NCBI GenBank assembly: GCA_050633785.1 | Contig: JBOEHE010000005.1 | Coordinates: 1-64,000, forward strand | Length of the DNA: 64,000 bases | Reading direction: 5' to 3' | Source of the DNA: CALKZN01 sp050633785 | GTDB taxonomy: Bacteria; Pseudomonadota; Gammaproteobacteria; Arenicellales; Arenicellaceae | Shown here: piece after piece, positions 35,031 to 43,612 of the stretch | How positions within the stretch are numbered: the first letter of the stretch is position 1 | Layout: each line of letters begins with the position of its first letter | The notes under the pieces: model-generated | The model's database searches: none | What the model was told of the DNA's origin: nothing | What the model saw: only the letters and a program-made list of their open reading frames with translations | Made by a program: the position numbers and the translations under genes

Positions 35031-36389
35031 TTAAACAGGAACCATCTCGGCGTTAAAACGTATTCCCTGTATTGCATGGAAGCTGCGTTCATCAAATAGA
35101 GGTTGAAACCAGCAACAAGCCAGACTATAAGTGACTGGTATTGGGCCATTCACACTGACTTCCCCCATTTGCATCAGTTCGCCCAGGTCTTGAACTGCCT
35201 GTTTTTTATTTTTAGAAAATACCGCCATTGCATGGCAATATGCGTCATTGACGTTGATCATGTTTAAGGCATTATTAACACTTTCGGCTCTGGCCACAAT
35301 AAGTACGGGACCAAAGACATCTTTATAATAAATCGCCATATCAGCCGTCACAAAGTCCAGCAAACAAGTACCAGTACCTACACTGCCCTCGCTTAACCTT
35401 GCATTTAACAACTGATCATCGACAATTAACTCAGCACCCTTCTCTGTCGCTTGATAAATATAGCCATGAGTGCGAATCAACGTGTTTGCATCAATCATAG
35501 GTTTCATACTCAAACCCGAACTCGTGTGCAACCTTCTAGCCAAAGCCATAACCAAGTTGTTACCAACCTGTTCTCCAACAGCAATAATAACAGGGCTGGC
35601 CATATCCGGTTCTTGCAGAAAGTCAAACACAGCGTCAACAACCTGCTTTATATCCGCATCCGGCATCACCAGCACATAGGCCTTCATTGCTGAACATACC
35701 TGCACCTTCTTTGCCTGACCAAATCCTTTGGCAAGAATTAGTTCACAATCCATCGATGAACCGACAAAACTTAATGCTTTAACGCAGGGGTTATCCAATA
35801 ATTCGCTAACGGTCTGTTGCTCCCCATAAAACATATTAAAAACACCAGATGGCAAGCCTGAATCGTGCAGTAACTCGGCAATATACTGTAGAGTCACTGG
35901 TGTCTCAGGGGATGATTTCAAAATAAAGGTATTGCCGCAAACCAAAGCGACTGGGTACATCCATAAAGAAATCATAATGGGCTGATTGACTGGCAAAACT
36001 CCGGCAACTACGCCGAGTGCGTGATGCTCGAAACCTTGATCTTCTGCCTCTGATAGCTGCATTGCAAGATCTCCTTGCCAGAGATGCACAATATCACAGG
36101 CTGACTCAACAAAACGGATACCTTTTAGAATCTCATCACGAGCATCTGATGTTGAACAACCCTTTTCTCTCGTTAATATAGAAACCAGTTTATCCGTATT
36201 GGCTTTGAGTAAATCTCCAAAAGTTCGCATAATACCAACTCGCTTAGAGATTGGCATTTCAGACCAGGTATCAAAAGCATTGCTGGCAATATCAACAAGT
36301 TGTTCGACATTAAGATCAGACATCGATGCCAGTAAGCTATGCTTTTGTTGAGTCACAAGGGTTACTATATTGCGATTATTGCCTGTCAA
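35031..36389 (-). CDS. Aldehyde dehydrogenase-fold protein (MmsA-like) with catalytic cysteine apparently lost
   Basis: The 452-residue protein aligns with CoA-dependent methylmalonate-semialdehyde dehydrogenases: VAGVLPVNQPIMISLWMYP retains the catalytic Asn (N135), CGNTFILKSSPETP the cofactor Lys region, and VLVMPDADIKQVVDAV and a VGE motif follow. At the position of the GQRCMA cysteine the sequence reads EPDMAS, putting Asp (about D262) where the nucleophilic Cys should be, and no nearby Cys replaces it. The TTG start at 36389 lacks a good ribosome site, and a start at 36323 (MSDLNVEQL) is possible; both lack the usual first 20-25 residues. It ends the tct-ggt operon. It could be a pseudoenzyme, but a sequencing error has not been excluded. 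Confidence 0.8.
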   Translation of the reverse strand: MTGNNRNIVTLVTQQKHSLLASMSDLNVEQLVDIASNAFDTWSEMPISKRVGIMRTFGDLLKANTDKLVSILTREKGCSTSDARDEILKGIRFVESACDIVHLWQGDLAMQLSEAEDQGFEHHALGVVAGVLPVNQPIMISLWMYPVALVCGNTFILKSSPETPVTLQYIAELLHDSGLPSGVFNMFYGEQQTVSELLDNPCVKALSFVGSSMDCELILAKGFGQAKKVQVCSAMKAYVLVMPDADIKQVVDAVFDFLQEPDMASPVIIAVGEQVGNNLVMALARRLHTSSGLSMKPMIDANTLIRTHGYIYQATEKGAELIVDDQLLNARLSEGSVGTGTCLLDFVTADMAIYYKDVFGPVLIVARAESVNNALNMINVNDAYCHAMAVFSKNKKQAVQDLGELMQMGEVSVNGPIPVTYSLACCWFQPLFDERSFHAIQGIRFNAEMVPV

Positions 36390-36422
36390 TTAGCCAAAAT
36401 TCTAAATTAACAAAATGCGCTT

Positions 36423-37991
36423 TCAAGCAGACTGTGCCACCGAATCTGACCATGCAGACATTATCTCTGTCATTCCATAGTTGGTGTTTACAACTCTGGC
36501 AACCGCTGACGGGCATGCAAAATTATACGGATAGCAGGTTCGAGGAGCTGAAACGGTAATGAACTCTTCCGCCAGTCGATCACGAATAGCTACTGGCAGT
36601 TTATCATCGATAACGACCCGATCTACGCCACTGACATCGATTCTAGGGGTATGAAAAGCTTGTTCTATGGACATTCCATAATCGACCAGCAAGGACGTTA
36701 TTTGAGCTACGGCCGGAAAAATCTTTCTCCCTCCAGAAGAACCCAGAGCAAAAGAAGTGTCACCGACACGGCCGATAACAGGGCACATATTACTCAAACA
36801 ATTCTTATTCGGCCCCAGGGAGTTGGGCTTGCCCTGTTCAGGATCAAACCACATAATACCATTATTCATCAACACCCCTGATGACGGCAACATCAACCTG
36901 GAACCAAATACTGACAACAAGGTTTGTGTCACAGCAACCATATTGCCATCTGCATCAACCACACTGAAATGGGTGGTGCAAGCATCGTCTGGCTCAGTAG
37001 TATCGCCGTCATTATCCAGACGGTACTGATACGTCTCTCGTAAGGATTTTGCATAGGCATAATAGTCTTCTGCCCCCGGACTATTCCCACCAAAACGGTG
37101 GTTTTCCAGTTTCTCCAGCATCATTTTCATCGACGGCCCGGCAGAATATCTCGGTGTTAGACATAAACTCGCTTCTTTATAGTTTGTCGACAGACAATCC
37201 ACTATATCAGCTCGATAAGTCTTAAGATCATCAAGTGACAGGCAGCCGCCTGCCTGCTGTACCTCTTGAACCATGTGCTCTGCCATGCGGCCTTCATAAA
37301 ACGCTCTTGGCCCTTGGGTTGCGATTAGCTCCAAGGAGTCTGCCAGACTATCAAGAGAGCACCGTTGTTGATTAAATGCAGTCCACGCTGAGGACTTAGG
37401 GTGACCAGAATCCGTTAAAAAAGTGGTTTTGGATTTGGGAAACTTCGCCAGTTGTTCGGCCACTGGCGTTATCATCAGCTGTGCATACCAGTCAACCAAT
37501 AAGCCCTTTCGAGCTAACTCTATTGAGGGTTGCAACAGGTCTCGCCACTCCTTTGAGGCAAATTGTTGATACGCTACCCGCATTCCATCAACCTGACCAG
37601 GAACGGCAACAGCACTGCCTCCAGTCACATTTTTACTATCAACAACGTTCGGCCAGGGAAATAAATCATCGCAAATTCCATGGCCTGACAGAGGATAGTC
37701 TTCCACCTTCAGCCCTGCTGGTGAGCGCATACCAAACTCAACCACTTTTGACGGTTCGGTTCCGCCGCTCATATTAACAATCATGAAGCCACCACCTCCC
37801 ATGCCACTCATCCACGGTTCGACAACACCAAGAGCAAATGATGTTGCTATGGCTGCATCAACGGCATTTCCACCTTGTTCCAGAACCTTTGCCCCGGCTA
37901 AAGAAGCCAGTTTGTGCTGTGATGAAACAACACCATGGCGGGATGAAACAACTTTTTTTGTGACGCATTGTGTCTGGCTGAAATTATTCAT
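36423..37991 (-). CDS. Gamma-glutamyltransferase-family protein
   Basis: The 522-residue protein belongs to the Ntn-hydrolase gamma-glutamyltransferase family: VSSQHKLASLAGAKVLEQGGNAVDAA at the start (in parts), MGGGGFMIV, the autoprocessing and nucleophile site at T339 (TTHFSVVDADGNMVAVT), SSGVLMNNGIMWF, and GSSGGRKIF. It lacks a signal peptide, unlike typical periplasmic enzymes, so it probably acts in the cytoplasm on imported gamma-glutamyl amides or related acyl compounds. It starts four bases after the TctA stop, within the tct operon. The exact substrate cannot be told. Confidence 0.88.
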   Translation of the reverse strand: MNNFSQTQCVTKKVVSSRHGVVSSQHKLASLAGAKVLEQGGNAVDAAIATSFALGVVEPWMSGMGGGGFMIVNMSGGTEPSKVVEFGMRSPAGLKVEDYPLSGHGICDDLFPWPNVVDSKNVTGGSAVAVPGQVDGMRVAYQQFASKEWRDLLQPSIELARKGLLVDWYAQLMITPVAEQLAKFPKSKTTFLTDSGHPKSSAWTAFNQQRCSLDSLADSLELIATQGPRAFYEGRMAEHMVQEVQQAGGCLSLDDLKTYRADIVDCLSTNYKEASLCLTPRYSAGPSMKMMLEKLENHRFGGNSPGAEDYYAYAKSLRETYQYRLDNDGDTTEPDDACTTHFSVVDADGNMVAVTQTLLSVFGSRLMLPSSGVLMNNGIMWFDPEQGKPNSLGPNKNCLSNMCPVIGRVGDTSFALGSSGGRKIFPAVAQITSLLVDYGMSIEQAFHTPRIDVSGVDRVVIDDKLPVAIRDRLAEEFITVSAPRTCYPYNFACPSAVARVVNTNYGMTEIMSAWSDSVAQSA

Positions 37992-37994
37992 GAT

Positions 37995-39470
37995 TTATTT
38001 TTGACCTTTCATAGATTTATAAGCAACAAATGCGGCTGACATAAGGGTTAAGACGAAGAACAGTATGGATATTGGTGTTGAAACAAAGACGCTCCAGTTC
38101 CCAGAAGAAATCGTCAATGCCTGACGAACGGAGATCTCTCCTATCGGTTCCAACACAAAACCAATCATCATGGGCGCTAAAGGAAACTCAAGCTTTCTCA
38201 TAACATAACCTAGAATCCCAAACCCCAGCATGATCCACAAATCAGTGAAACTCGAGTTAAAACCATAAACGCCCAATGTGCACAGAATGGCAATAATCGG
38301 GTACAAAACCGATTTGGGTATCCGGGCTATCTGAGAGAAAATTCTAATCGCAATCATGCCAACAACAGGTAACATCAATGCAGCAATAAGCAATGAGATA
38401 AACAGGGCATAAACGACATCCAGATTTTCAGCGAACAACGCCGGTCCTGGAGCCAATCCATGAATGAGAAAAGCGCCTAATAGCACTGCGGTTGTTACAT
38501 CTCCAGGAACGCCCAGAGCTAACAAAGGGATCAATGCACCGCCACAGGTTGCATTGTTAGCAGATTCTGCAGCCGCCACACCTTCCAGTGAACCCTTGCC
38601 AAACTTTTCCGGTTTTTTTGACTTTCTTTTTGCTTCACTGTAGGACAAAAATGCCGCCGGCGTTGCGCCCAAACCTGGAATCGAGCCCAGCACCACGCCG
38701 ATAAAAGAACCTCTGACAATGGTGCGAATGCTTTGTCTTATTTTTTTAAACGGTAATACTGCTTTGGCAGCCTCCAGCTTCTGTTTGTTTCCTGCGATTA
38801 GCTGTTCAGATTGAATGAACAATTCGGATACCGCAAAAAGACCAATCAACATCGCCATTAATGAAATGCCATTCATCATGGTCACAGATCCAAAGGTAAA
38901 ACGAGGTGATGCCATCATTGGGTCTAAACCGACCGTTCCAAACAAAAAACCAAAGGCGGCGGCTATCATGCCTTTAATAAGAGACTTTCCAGAAACCCCT
39001 GCTACAATGGTCAGTGAAAACAGAACCAGCATGGCAAATTCAGGGGGCCCGAACTTAGTTGCCATTTTGGCCAATAGAACCGCCCCGAAAATCAGGGCTA
39101 TCATGGAAATCAGGTCTCCGATCACCGACGACCACAAAGCCATTCCCATGGCTTGTGAGGCTTTGCCTTTCGCTGTTAACGGATATCCATCCAGAACGGT
39201 TGCCGCCGCCGCAGGTGTTCCGGGAGTATTGATCAGAATCGCTGGAATGCAACCACTGAATAAACAACCTTTATACGCCCCCAGCAATATGCAAAAGGCA
39301 GTAATAGGAGCAAAGTTATACGTCAATGGAATTATCAAAGCAATTCCCATGGTTCCGGTCAAACCCGGCACAGCACCCATAAAAACGCCAAAAGCAACCC
39401 CGATAAAAATTGCCAGTATATTCTGGAATTCCAGAACCAGACTCAGCGCACTTGTAATTTCTTCAATCAT
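37995..39470 (-). CDS. tctA: Tripartite tricarboxylate transporter large permease (TctA)
   Basis: The 491-residue protein is a hydrophobic TctA-family permease with about twelve membrane segments. The duplicated family motif is clear near both ends: GVFMGAVPGLTGTMGIALI (about 28-46) and GVVLGSIPGLGATPAAFLSY (about 258-277), plus LINTPGTPAAAATVLDGYPL in the first half. It works with TctB and the TctC binding protein to import an organic anion, driven by the cation gradient. It starts 11 bp after tctB. Confidence 0.95.
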   Translation of the reverse strand: MIEEITSALSLVLEFQNILAIFIGVAFGVFMGAVPGLTGTMGIALIIPLTYNFAPITAFCILLGAYKGCLFSGCIPAILINTPGTPAAAATVLDGYPLTAKGKASQAMGMALWSSVIGDLISMIALIFGAVLLAKMATKFGPPEFAMLVLFSLTIVAGVSGKSLIKGMIAAAFGFLFGTVGLDPMMASPRFTFGSVTMMNGISLMAMLIGLFAVSELFIQSEQLIAGNKQKLEAAKAVLPFKKIRQSIRTIVRGSFIGVVLGSIPGLGATPAAFLSYSEAKRKSKKPEKFGKGSLEGVAAAESANNATCGGALIPLLALGVPGDVTTAVLLGAFLIHGLAPGPALFAENLDVVYALFISLLIAALMLPVVGMIAIRIFSQIARIPKSVLYPIIAILCTLGVYGFNSSFTDLWIMLGFGILGYVMRKLEFPLAPMMIGFVLEPIGEISVRQALTISSGNWSVFVSTPISILFFVLTLMSAAFVAYKSMKGQK

Positions 39471-39481
39471 GATACATCTCT

Positions 39482-39955
39482 TTATTCAAGTGGCAGATTC
39501 AAGCCATAGTTAAATACCACATAGAGCAATGCCGGAATAAGGGCTGATACCAGCACTATTGTCAGCACTTTACGTTGGCCAAATATCAACATTAATGCAG
39601 CCATTGTGGCTGGCGCAGCAAACGTATACCCCAGATATTTAAAGGAAAAAATAAAAGCGACAAATACAATCACTATAAACAGAGGTTTAAGAGCAAAGTT
39701 CTCCCTTGCGGGCTGTATTGTTACAGGTTCTTGCCGAGCTTGTACCTTTAAAGCATAAAAAGAAGCCATCAACATTACAAAGCTGAAAAAACCAATAATC
39801 AAAACACCAATTTCCGGAAAAAACCGAGGAGACATTCCTCCCAAAGATTCATTTTCCTGTACAAACTGCGGAATCAATAAAAAATACGTTACTAAAGAAA
39901 TTACCAACAATACTGCTGATACCAACATTTCTCTTTTTATTTTATTTATAGTCAA
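39482..39955 (-). CDS. tctB: Tripartite tricarboxylate transporter small subunit (TctB)
   Basis: The 157-residue protein has four membrane helices (about 9-30, 45-66, 88-108 and 120-150), the first followed by FLLIPQFVQEN and MSPRFFPEIGV, the usual TctB periplasmic loop. Its partner, tctA, follows 11 bp downstream, and a strong hairpin separates it from tctC upstream. Confidence 0.9.
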   Translation of the reverse strand: MTINKIKREMLVSAVLLVISLVTYFLLIPQFVQENESLGGMSPRFFPEIGVLIIGFFSFVMLMASFYALKVQARQEPVTIQPARENFALKPLFIVIVFVAFIFSFKYLGYTFAAPATMAALMLIFGQRKVLTIVLVSALIPALLYVVFNYGLNLPLE

Positions 39956-39975
39956 AATATTGCCTGCCTACTTTC

Positions 39976-40020
39976 AAAAAGCGCACCGAAAATGATCTAC
40001 TGCCTGCATTTCCGGTGCGC
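39976..40020 (-). terminator. Intercistronic hairpin between tctC and tctB
   Basis: A 14-bp stem with one mismatch, GCGCACCGAAAATG at 39981-39994 against CATTTCCGGTGCGC at 40007-40020, has a 12-base loop. On the minus strand it is followed by five T residues (39976-39980). It lies just after the tctC stop and before tctB, so it probably acts as a partial terminator or 3-prime stabiliser that raises the amount of binding protein relative to permease. Confidence 0.75.
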
Positions 40021-40072
40021 GCAATCTACCCTTATCTACCAGTAAAAAGATAAAGGCACATACTGGGAACCC

Positions 40073-41029
40073 TTATTTTTTTGCCAGACCAGCGGATTGT
40101 ATTATTTCCCCCTGCACTCTGAATGTTTCATTAGTATGAGTTTTGAATTGTTCGCTATTACGATAGTTAATCTGCATAGCCAATTTTTCAATAATACTGA
40201 TCATTTGCTCTTCCTTGGTTGCATTCTCTATTGCCGAAGATAGCTTGTTTACGACATCCTCAGGAATACCTTTAGGACCTGCAATGCCTAAAATAGAAGG
40301 GGCCGAAATGTCATAGCCCAATTCAAGCAAAGTAGGCACATCGGGAAATTGAGCCATCGGTTTTTCTGTGATAACCGCCAGCAATTTAAAGTCACCCGAA
40401 AGTACTTGAGGCAACCATTCAGTGGCACCTGCCATGGCAGTCACATGTCCTCCTAATAGCGCGGTTACCGATGCTGCACCGCCTTTAAATGGCACCGCCT
40501 TCCAATCCAAACCCTCAACTTTTGCCAGACGCTCCATCACCAGGTGTTGAGGAGTTCCAGTTCCAGCAATAGCATAATTCACTTTACCTGGGTTAGCCTT
40601 GGCAAACGTAATTAACTCTTTAAGACTGTTGTAAGGCGCATCTTTGGGAACAACAATACCCAGATTCCATTGGGCGAACTGCGCAATAAAGGTGAAATCA
40701 CTTAAAGGATCATAAGGTAAGTCCTGCATATGCGGCGTTAGAACCGCTGCACCAGTAGTAAATGTGAACACATTATAACCATCGGGCTTCGCATTTTTTG
40801 CCAGAGCCGCAGCTACGGAACCACCACCTCCAGGTTTATTCAAGACAGTGACTTTTTTCCCAAGGCTTTCTTCAAGTATGGATGCCAGCACGCGTGCGGT
40901 TGAATCCGTGGTGCCACCAGCACCATAACCCACTGTTAATTTAATTGTTTTTGCAGGCCATTCCTTTGCATTAGCAGCGGTAACAAAAAACAAATTCATA
41001 GCCACTAATAACAGTATTATTTTTTTCAT
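40073..41029 (-). CDS. tctC: Tripartite tricarboxylate transporter binding protein (TctC/Bug family)
   Basis: The 318-residue protein has a signal peptide (cleavage near ANA-K, about residue 21) and the Bug family layout: WPAKTIKLTVGYGAGGTTD early, the VLNKPGGGGSVAAALAK segment, YAIAGTGTPQHLVMERL and VPFKGGAASVTALLGGHV. Bug proteins bind carboxylates in a two-lobed cleft. It is the first gene of the operon and is preceded by two palindromic IclR-type candidates. Ligand unknown. Confidence 0.92.
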   Translation of the reverse strand: MKKIILLLVAMNLFFVTAANAKEWPAKTIKLTVGYGAGGTTDSTARVLASILEESLGKKVTVLNKPGGGGSVAAALAKNAKPDGYNVFTFTTGAAVLTPHMQDLPYDPLSDFTFIAQFAQWNLGIVVPKDAPYNSLKELITFAKANPGKVNYAIAGTGTPQHLVMERLAKVEGLDWKAVPFKGGAASVTALLGGHVTAMAGATEWLPQVLSGDFKLLAVITEKPMAQFPDVPTLLELGYDISAPSILGIAGPKGIPEDVVNKLSSAIENATKEEQMISIIEKLAMQINYRNSEQFKTHTNETFRVQGEIIQSAGLAKK

Positions 41030-41141
41030 TAGACTCTCCTCAAAATCTTAAATAGTTATATTGTTAGATCTTGATAACAGCAAAAGCTCTATCAGATCTA
41101 ATAATTATTATAGTTCAATAAAATCATTTTAACAATATAAA

Positions 41142-41158
41142 ATATTACATTGCGATAC
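41142..41158 (-). promoter_or_regulatory. Candidate IclR operator upstream of tctC
   Basis: ATATTACATTGCGATAC differs from GTATTGCATTGCAATAC at three positions. It lies about 113 bp upstream of the tctC start codon. Confidence 0.55.
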
Positions 41159-41452
41159 TTTCATAAAATAAAGCATTATTATCAAGTTAATTACACTAAA
41201 AAAGTAAGCGGCAAAACTGCACTTAATTTCTCTTTAAAAGAGCAATATTGGGACAGTGACAACTTTCATATGAACGGTTGATATAAAGGTTTTACAGTGA
41301 CTTACAGAACAAGTCAGCCATATTTTTTATTTCCAGATATGCCGCTAAGCCAACAGCTCTATTCAAGACTTGTTATGATTGATTACGGCTATAACGAAGC
41401 TTATTATTGTGCATGCTGAAACTACAACTTCAGTGTAGCCTTCACACTCAAA

Positions 41453-41469
41453 GTATTGCATTGCAATAC
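41453..41469. promoter_or_regulatory. Perfect 17-bp palindrome, candidate regulator operator
   Basis: GTATTGCATTGCAATAC is a perfect inverted repeat: two 8-bp arms, GTATTGCA and TGCAATAC, around one T. Related sites precede the TRAP pair, the IclR gene and tctC. KdgR-type IclR proteins bind palindromes of similar size (known for the family), so the IclR regulator at 34184 is the best candidate. Confidence 0.65.
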
Positions 41470-41615
41470 AAAAACAAACACAAGGTATTTATCTTGGCAA
41501 AATACGGAACACCCACTCAGGGAATAATTCACCAAAAAAAACACTGAGACTAAAAACAGCCTTAATGAAGTATCAAGCCTGGTTGAGTTAGTAACTCAGT
41601 TGGAAAAACCACCAT

Positions 41616-42641
41616 CTATTCTTTCCAGTGTTTTCCATCTACTTTTGGCTCTGATTGAGGCACCTTATTTCGTTCATGCCTGAACTTGGATAAGGCCATA
41701 TACACTTGCTTGCGAGCCCGGCCAAACCCTCCCAGAGGCTTATGTTCGGCGGTGCATCGCCACGGATTAAACGATAGGTTATCTCCAAAATCCTGGCGAT
41801 CAGCTGGATTATAGGATTGTTGTAATAGCGTCAGTGTTGCTACTTTTCTAAAAGGAGAAACGTCTTCTTCCCAAACCACAGTTGGATCTTCAATCGGCTG
41901 TTCAGCCTTGTCAGCCTGGAGCTGCACGGCAAAGTCATAAACAACACTTTGCTCACCAAGTCGTTTAATAAGTTCCTCACCAAGATAGTTATCACTTGGA
42001 TCATCCGGTATTTGACTGCTATCAACTTGCTTGGGAATCAAGACATACTTCACAGCCTTATCTCCAAGCAAATAAGGTACTGCACTGAAATAATGAATAT
42101 CCAGCACACTGGCCACTTTCTGCAAAGATTTAATCGTCAGATAGGCAACTCTTAAATGCGTTAGCATAAACAGAATGAGTCGAATAGGTGAACCGACAAG
42201 CCCTTTGACCAAACCATCAAATTCAGCAACATTTCGGGCAATAAAGCGATCGTAGCTGATCAAAAGAAAATCCTGATTTAAACAATCCGTCTGATCCGGC
42301 AGCAATTTTTCCCCTGGAACTCCCATCAATTTAAGCCCTATCCCTCGTATATCACCTTTAATATCTGGCGAGACATCAGAAGCGGCATTGGAAAACCTTA
42401 CCCAGGTTTGATAACTCTGCGGTTTAGCAAAAAGGCCTACAGCCAAATCAGCAGGTAAGTCAGCATCCACTGTGAACTCAGCTTTAACACAAGCGTGCAT
42501 TTTAGGATGGGCATCTCTGAGCATTCGTTTGGAAGCGTAATCCTTTTCCATCTTGCCTCGCAATGAGGCAATTAAACTGTCAATATGCTGTTGCTCGTCG
42601 TGGGGAATGGCTTCTGAATCCTGACCGCTGTTCGTGCTCAT
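41616..42641 (-). CDS. Catalase-fold haem protein, catalase-like family
   Basis: The ATG at 42641 has GAGAGAGA just before it and gives 341 residues; a start 11 codons earlier has no support. The protein matches the small catalase-like family: HACVKAEFTVDADLPADL and RFSNAASDVSPDIKGDIRGIGLKL follow the catalase core around the distal His and Asn, and SFNPWRCTAEHKPLGGFGRARKQVY is the typical C-terminal motif, with H in AEHKPLGG. These proteins are shorter than true catalases and include allene-oxide-synthase-like and SrpA-like members that act on organic peroxides. It is divergent from the DyP operon and shares a duplicated promoter segment with it. Confidence 0.8.
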   Translation of the reverse strand: MSTNSGQDSEAIPHDEQQHIDSLIASLRGKMEKDYASKRMLRDAHPKMHACVKAEFTVDADLPADLAVGLFAKPQSYQTWVRFSNAASDVSPDIKGDIRGIGLKLMGVPGEKLLPDQTDCLNQDFLLISYDRFIARNVAEFDGLVKGLVGSPIRLILFMLTHLRVAYLTIKSLQKVASVLDIHYFSAVPYLLGDKAVKYVLIPKQVDSSQIPDDPSDNYLGEELIKRLGEQSVVYDFAVQLQADKAEQPIEDPTVVWEEDVSPFRKVATLTLLQQSYNPADRQDFGDNLSFNPWRCTAEHKPLGGFGRARKQVYMALSKFRHERNKVPQSEPKVDGKHWKE

Positions 42642-42943
42642 AATCTCTCTCGCTTTGCTTTGGGATGAATACAACTTCGACTGTTTGATTTCAGATGGAT
42701 ATCAAAAAAAATAGATTGAATGATTCCAAATGTATGTTATAAATAACCCAGATGTCCAATATTATTAGCGAAAAATTCTATGCCTTGCATGAATATCGCA
42801 ACCCCGGATCGGGTGTGTATGTTTGATGTTTGTGCTCATAATTTTTCTCGCTTAACTCTAATTTTGAGTGCTTTCTATTAGTTGATTTCAAGTCGAAATC
42901 AGCAGCAGGATGCAACGCTACCAATGTAAGTTATATACCTATT
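42630..42943. repeat. Decayed tandem duplication of the divergent promoter region
   Basis: Two related segments occur in tandem. One includes the catalase-like start (GTGCTCATAAT at 42634) and, at 42752, an ATG followed by codons for MSNIISEKFYA. The other has the same GTGCTCATAAT at 42832 and the true start of the next gene at 42944 (MSNISGKSYA). In the junction, a minus-strand ATG at 42839 opens as MSTN, the first four residues of the catalase-like protein, and both orphan frames end after 24 residues. Offsets of 192-198 bp and scattered differences show an old duplication. Confidence 0.8.
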
Positions 42944-43612
42944 ATGTCTAATATTAGCGGAAAGTCTTATGCCATGAATGTCATCACCCCTCTGCCCTGG
43001 TATGTTGGTCTGAGGACTAAAGGGTTGTTTTGGGTCGTTGATATAGGCCTGGATTGGTCGATTAAATTCATCACTAGTGCATTGAATGGCCTGCAAACAT
43101 TATCACTCATTCACTACGCTAGATGGGTTGTGATTAAGCCAAGTCATTTCCCTAGACTGAGTCCCAGTCAACCCAAGGAAAACCTGAAATACAACTACAT
43201 GCTGTTTCACAGTAATTTTAATGGTAGTTGGGAGCAATACGTAGATTCTTTCTCATCATCCATTGCATCAGGTCTGGATTTATTCTGGTACAAAAACATC
43301 AAATACCCAAAGTCTTTGCCCATGTTGCCTTTTCATGACTACATCACCGCCAATCAGATTTGGACCAATCATTATTACAACTCCACACCCATGGCCTCAT
43401 CAAATGATGTGAAATCAGGGCAAAGAGTACGCGATTCATTACTGACTCTCATGAAAGACACAGAAGGAGTCGACGCAGATACCTTTCAAAAGAAATACAA
43501 TGCTATGTTGGCCGACTTACAACACGATATCAGCAAGATGGAACCGACTCCGGTGGTGAGCCTGTCGGCCGCAGCCGCTGAAAAACGCCGCCAGGCAAGG
43601 AGAATTGTATAA
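42944..43612 (+). CDS. Unknown protein, first paralogue of the DyP operon
   Basis: The 222-residue protein has no clear signal peptide or transmembrane helix, though a hydrophobic stretch at about 28-45 could anchor it. I do not recognise a named family. It is paralogous to the next gene product: MNVITPLPWYVG, HYARWVVIKP, YMLFHSNFNGSWEQYVDSF, and GLDLFWYKNIKYP line up with matching blocks there. The alternating strand-helix pattern resembles dimeric alpha-beta barrel proteins. Its stop overlaps the next start (TAATG), so the two are made together. Confidence 0.7.
   Translation: MSNISGKSYAMNVITPLPWYVGLRTKGLFWVVDIGLDWSIKFITSALNGLQTLSLIHYARWVVIKPSHFPRLSPSQPKENLKYNYMLFHSNFNGSWEQYVDSFSSSIASGLDLFWYKNIKYPKSLPMLPFHDYITANQIWTNHYYNSTPMASSNDVKSGQRVRDSLLTLMKDTEGVDADTFQKKYNAMLADLQHDISKMEPTPVVSLSAAAAEKRRQARRIV

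Larger units (their letters stand above)
41030..41615. other. Long AT-rich intergenic region upstream of tctC
   Basis: This 586-bp region has no gene-like frame. Its notable content is two copies of the palindrome described separately (41142-41158 and 41453-41469). The 41453 copy is about 424 bp upstream of the tctC start, further than typical, so it may serve a distant or unannotated promoter, or the catalase-like gene end is a coincidence. No terminator hairpin with a T-run was seen. Confidence 0.6.
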
